Source: Deltaproteobacteria bacterium (GTDB taxonomy: Bacteria; Desulfobacterota; DSM-4660; Desulfatiglandales; HGW-15). Taken from it: 8,783 bases of DNA. The translations under genes were made by a program, and so were the position numbers. The stretch covers positions 1 through 8,783 of the forward strand of contig JAFGPH010000631.1 of assembly GCA_016926135.1 (NCBI GenBank), in the 5' to 3' direction. Every line of letters begins with the position of its first letter. Position 1 is the first letter of the stretch. This document shows positions 7,350 through 8,783 of the stretch, in pieces. The notes under the pieces were generated by a model. That model did no database searches. It saw only the letters and a program-made list of their open reading frames with translations, and was not told the origin of the DNA.

Positions 7350-7359
7350 ACCTTGTCAA
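7331..7359 (-). promoter_or_regulatory. Strong sigma70 promoter of the mazEF-like operon
   Basis: On the minus strand a perfect TTGACA (7359-7354) is followed after 17 nt by TATTAT (7336-7331; five of six -10 matches). The predicted start near 7324 gives a leader of about 25 nt to ATG 7298. This is the best promoter in the window. Confidence 0.75.
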
Positions 7360-7369
7360 ATCAATGTCC

Positions 7370-7388
7370 GGTCAACCTTTTGGTTGCC
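7370..7388. repeat. Hairpin (7 bp with one bulge, TTTT/AAAA loop)
   Basis: GG-T-CAACC, a 4-nt loop and GGTTG-CC form a 7-bp stem with one bulged base. On the minus strand it begins one nt after the TAG of the small frame ending at 7389. No T-run follows, so it is at best a weak terminator. It lies just upstream of the mazEF-like promoter. Confidence 0.4.
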
Positions 7389-7490
7389 CTATTGCAGTTT
7401 CTTCCTTGCCGGCCGCACTTCATATAGAGCCGGATCCTCCTGAATATAGCCCGCCGTTTCGGTGGCTATCCTTTCAAAATGGAGCTTCAT
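7389..7490 (-). pseudogene. Possible small gene or C-terminal gene remnant, function unknown
   Basis: A 33-codon frame starts at ATG 7490 and ends in TAG at 7389. Its translation (MKLHFERIATETAGY, then IQEDPALYEVRPARKKLQ) looks like real protein, with a balanced mix of residues and a charged end. The frame stays open upstream to a TAA at 7559-7557 but has no other good start. There is no Shine-Dalgarno before the ATG. The rest of the stretch 7299-7670 holds only the promoter/operator, a hairpin and a 44-codon frame I do not trust. It may be the tail of a decayed gene downstream of the 7964-7671 gene. I do not recognise the family. Confidence 0.25.
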
Positions 7491-7670
7491 TGTCGAAAAG
7501 AGGCTGTGCGCATTAACGGTGCGGTGAGGGGCCGGGCGGCTTTCAGAGACGGAGCATTACGACCGTACTGACACCCTCAAGTGTAAACCCCTTTGAAACG
7601 GAACTTGAATAGCCCGGTCCTCCTACACCGAATTGTTCGGCAATCATCAGGCATTTCCTCACGGGCTGTC

Positions 7671-7964
7671 TTAGCATCGAAGGTTTGCAAATCTTTCTGC
7701 AACTACTGCGATATAGTCGCGCTTCTCTACATCAAATCCATACTGACGGCTCAATCGTCTATAATCGGCATCCTCGATCTGAAAATCTGAAAAGCAGCTC
7801 TCGTCGGTGACGAGGGCTTCCGGGAAGCCGATGTCTTTCAAGATCCGATCGACCTGCTTCCGATAAGTGATGATCTTGTCCCGCGGTGCAAGCTCCACAC
7901 GTCCCTCCCGTGCGGCCTTACGGATACGTGCAGCCGTCACCTCGTCTACTTTTTTTCCTTTCAT
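7671..7964 (-). CDS. Small conserved-type protein of unknown function (VTDES motif)
   Basis: A 97-residue soluble protein without membrane segments. The N-terminal half is basic and helical (residues 1-45, KGKKVDEVTAARIRKAAREG, then a linker and a QVDRILKDIGF helix). The second half contains ALVTDESCFSDF (50-61), then LSRQYGFDV and RDYIAVVAERFANLR. From memory, small uncharacterised bacterial proteins share the layout GxPEALVTDESTxxDFL...LSxxLGxPVxRxDYxxExAERL, and this protein matches it well. I know no function for that group. The start at ATG 7964 has a purine-rich GGAGAGG upstream. Its neighbours are toxin-antitoxin genes on the same strand, which suggests an antitoxin or accessory role, but that is inference. 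No partner gene is intact directly downstream, where only a possible relic lies. Confidence 0.7.
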   Translation of the reverse strand: MKGKKVDEVTAARIRKAAREGRVELAPRDKIITYRKQVDRILKDIGFPEALVTDESCFSDFQIEDADYRRLSRQYGFDVEKRDYIAVVAERFANLRC

Positions 7965-8050
7965 GATTGCGTCCCTCTCCGGTGGTATAAGCGAAACGAG
8001 GCTTCTCGTATATGAACGTCACATGCCATACCCGAACAGATACTGGAGGG

Positions 8051-8076
8051 CAGGAAAATATGGTGATATTTTCCTG
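8051..8076. repeat. Perfect 11-bp inverted repeat with 4-nt loop
   Basis: CAGGAAAATAT (8051-8061), loop ggtg, ATATTTTCCTG (8066-8076). It lies about 87 bp upstream of the start of the 7964-7671 gene. Neither strand has a T-run after the stem, so it is not a classical terminator. An operator or a cruciform-type element fits better. Confidence 0.75.
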
Positions 8077-8154
8077 TGGCCTAGCATAGATCGGTTGATT
8101 TCTATCTAACTTCTTGAAGTCTTTCTAAAATCAGTCTCAAGGCCGTCAGGAGCA

Positions 8155-8274
8155 ATGGGACGTCAACAGTCAGAGAACACTGGGATCACCCGGGAACAGG
8201 CTGCCGACGAGCTGGGGCCGCCATCCTGGGTTTTTCGAAGGTTGGGAACAAGAATCGCGTCTGCGACCGGGTGA
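8155..8274 (+). pseudogene. Possible relic of a helix-turn-helix or transposase N-terminus
   Basis: A 39-codon plus-strand frame (ATG 8155, TGA 8272-8274) contains ITREQAADELG, the typical first helices of an HTH domain found in excisionases and transposases. The expected recognition helix does not follow, and the frame soon stops. An AGGAG lies only 2 nt before the ATG, too close for good initiation. It overlaps the left arm of the 8244-8288 inverted repeat. The motif is short and may be coincidental. Confidence 0.2.
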
Positions 8275-8288
8275 TGCGATTTGTTCCC
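8244..8288. repeat. Long imperfect inverted repeat (13 bp plus 2-nt bulge) downstream of the DNA-binding gene
   Basis: GGGAACAA-GA-ATCGC (8244-8258) pairs with GCGATTTGTTCCC (8276-8288): thirteen base pairs interrupted only by a 2-nt bulge. In plus-strand RNA a G-U, U-A and C-G pair would extend the stem, leaving an 11-nt loop. It starts 40 nt after the stop of the minus-strand 8676-8329 gene. No T-run follows on either strand. Confidence 0.7.
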
Positions 8289-8328
8289 CATTCTCCACGC
8301 ACTGTTCGACCTTCGGCGCGTTGCCGCG

Positions 8329-8676
8329 CTATGCCGCCTGTAACAAGAATTCAACTTTTACGGCATCAAAAGGAAAGACGATCCGCCCGTCCTCCGAGCG
8401 ATCCAGGACTCCAGCATTCAGAAGCGCGGTCACATCTCCATGGACTGCCTTAACATCGCGCCCGGCGCGCCGCGCAGCTTCGCGGATGGATACGGGGCCG
8501 GCTCCGCAAAGAGCCTTGAGTAGCTCCCACCGCTTCCGGGTTAACACCCGCCAAAGCAATTCCGGGGTTGCGAAGCTGATCCGGGCGGACTTCTGGACTT
8601 GACCTGTCTTCCAAACCCGTGCAAAATCCGCCATCGACTCGGCGGGAGCTCGTACATCAAGAATTAAGGTTTTCAC
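8329..8676 (-). CDS. tumA: Winged-helix DNA-binding protein, partner (putative antitoxin) of TumE-type toxin; HVO_A0114-like
   Basis: A 115-residue protein that I recognise as the small winged-helix family annotated as HVO_A0114-like putative DNA-binding proteins. The N-terminus is a strand and helix (TLILDVR, then AESMADFARVWKTG). Next comes ISFATPELLWRVLTRKRWELL (33-53) and the HTH SIREAARRAGRDVKAVHGDV (63-82). A helix and wing follow, LLNAGVLDRSEDGRIVFPFD (85-104). GTG 8676 is chosen as start because GAGGT precedes it by 6 nt and family members begin here; a longer frame to 8760 reads a low-similarity extension inside the toxin gene. It overlaps the end of the upstream toxin by 20 nt, so the two are translationally coupled. 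This gene order (toxin first) fits TumE modules. The antitoxin role is inferred from the pairing; the DNA-binding fold is well supported. Confidence 0.85.
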   Translation of the reverse strand: MKTLILDVRAPAESMADFARVWKTGQVQKSARISFATPELLWRVLTRKRWELLKALCGAGPVSIREAARRAGRDVKAVHGDVTALLNAGVLDRSEDGRIVFPFDAVKVEFLLQAA

Positions 8677-8783
8677 GGTTCCACCTCGCGATGTCGTTCT
8701 GGAAGTCGGCGACCAATTGCTCAGGTGTCGTGAACACGTAGGCACTTTCCTTTCCAGCAAAATGCCGGTGATCGCCCTTCCCA
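8657..8783 (-). CDS. tumE: TumE-family toxin, C-terminal part only (5' end outside window)
   Basis: The last 41 codons of a gene entering from the right edge and ending in TGA at 8659-8657. It opens with GKGDHRHF, the hallmark motif of TumE (DUF6516-type) toxins, and continues with AYVFTTPEQLVADFQNDIARW, cut here to its most typical part. This is the normal C-terminus of that family, which is around 100 residues in full. The missing N-terminus should carry the usual strand-rich region. The gene overlaps the start of the winged-helix gene by 20 nt. The molecular target of this toxin family is not something I can state from sequence. Family recognition is by motif memory, strengthened by the correct partner gene directly downstream. 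Confidence 0.8.
   Translation of the reverse strand, partial: GKGDHRHFAGKESAYVFTTPEQLVADFQNDIARWNRENLNS

Larger units (their letters stand above)
7965..8328. other. Intergenic stretch of about 360 nt with inverted repeats and no convincing gene
   Basis: No frame here gives a convincing protein on either strand. It contains the two long inverted repeats listed separately and short dyads at 7996-8009 (ACGAG-gctt-CTCGT) and 8109-8120 (ACTTC-tt-GAAGT). It also holds a 39-codon plus-strand frame (8155-8274) that reads like the start of a helix-turn-helix protein. No clear promoter for the 7964 gene was found. Confidence 0.5.

Noticed and set aside
7543..7677. 44-codon minus-strand frame overlapping the end of the 7964-7671 gene by 7 nt
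   Set aside because: The overlap resembles translational coupling, but there is no SD and the peptide has no recognisable pattern.
8051..8076. Reading the 11-bp palindrome as an intrinsic terminator
   Set aside because: Neither strand has a T-run after the stem, and the stem is AT-rich near the loop.
8163..8354. 63-codon minus-strand frame overlapping the end of the winged-helix gene
   Set aside because: It is rich in S, R and P, overlaps a well-supported gene in another frame and covers the long inverted repeat.

Overview
The window looks like a bacterial chromosome segment of moderately high GC. The source is probably a deltaproteobacterium (Desulfobacterota) or a related environmental Gram-negative. 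This guess rests on a periplasmic Bug-type solute receptor (so an outer membrane), a tripartite tricarboxylate transporter and a receiver-only response regulator with an aromatic tail. No rRNA or single-copy marker is present, so taxonomy is tentative.

Left part (1-5812, all minus strand): one compact operon. A sigma70-like promoter at 5785-5812 is followed by a CocE/NonD (S15-type) alpha/beta hydrolase (5729-3930). Next come the TTT transporter genes tctC (3916-2948), tctB (2914-2444) and tctA (2431-938), then a Vgb-like beta-propeller protein (914 to beyond the window edge). Gaps between genes are only 12-33 nt. The layout suggests uptake of an organic acid through TctC-TctAB and cytoplasmic processing by the hydrolase and possibly the propeller protein. 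The substrate cannot be read from sequence. The hydrolase keeps its nucleophile Ser and its His, but has Ala where the family normally has the catalytic Asp.

Middle (5813-6511): a divergent intergenic region of about 290 bp carries promoters in both directions. On the plus strand lies a single-domain response regulator (REC) whose C-terminal tail is packed with aromatic residues.

Right part (6512-8783): after a very AT-rich stretch the character changes to an accessory, toxin-antitoxin-rich region, again on the minus strand. It holds a mazEF-like pair (RHH antitoxin and MazF/PemK toxin with a 4-nt overlap) behind a strong promoter embedded in a dyad operator. It also holds a small conserved-looking protein of unknown function (7964-7671) and a TumE-type toxin (cut by the window edge) overlapping a winged-helix DNA-binding partner (8676-8329). 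The gaps between these genes contain small possible gene relics and two striking inverted repeats (8051-8076 and 8244-8288) that lack the T-tract of an intrinsic terminator.

No CRISPR array, tRNA, rRNA or intact insertion sequence was seen.
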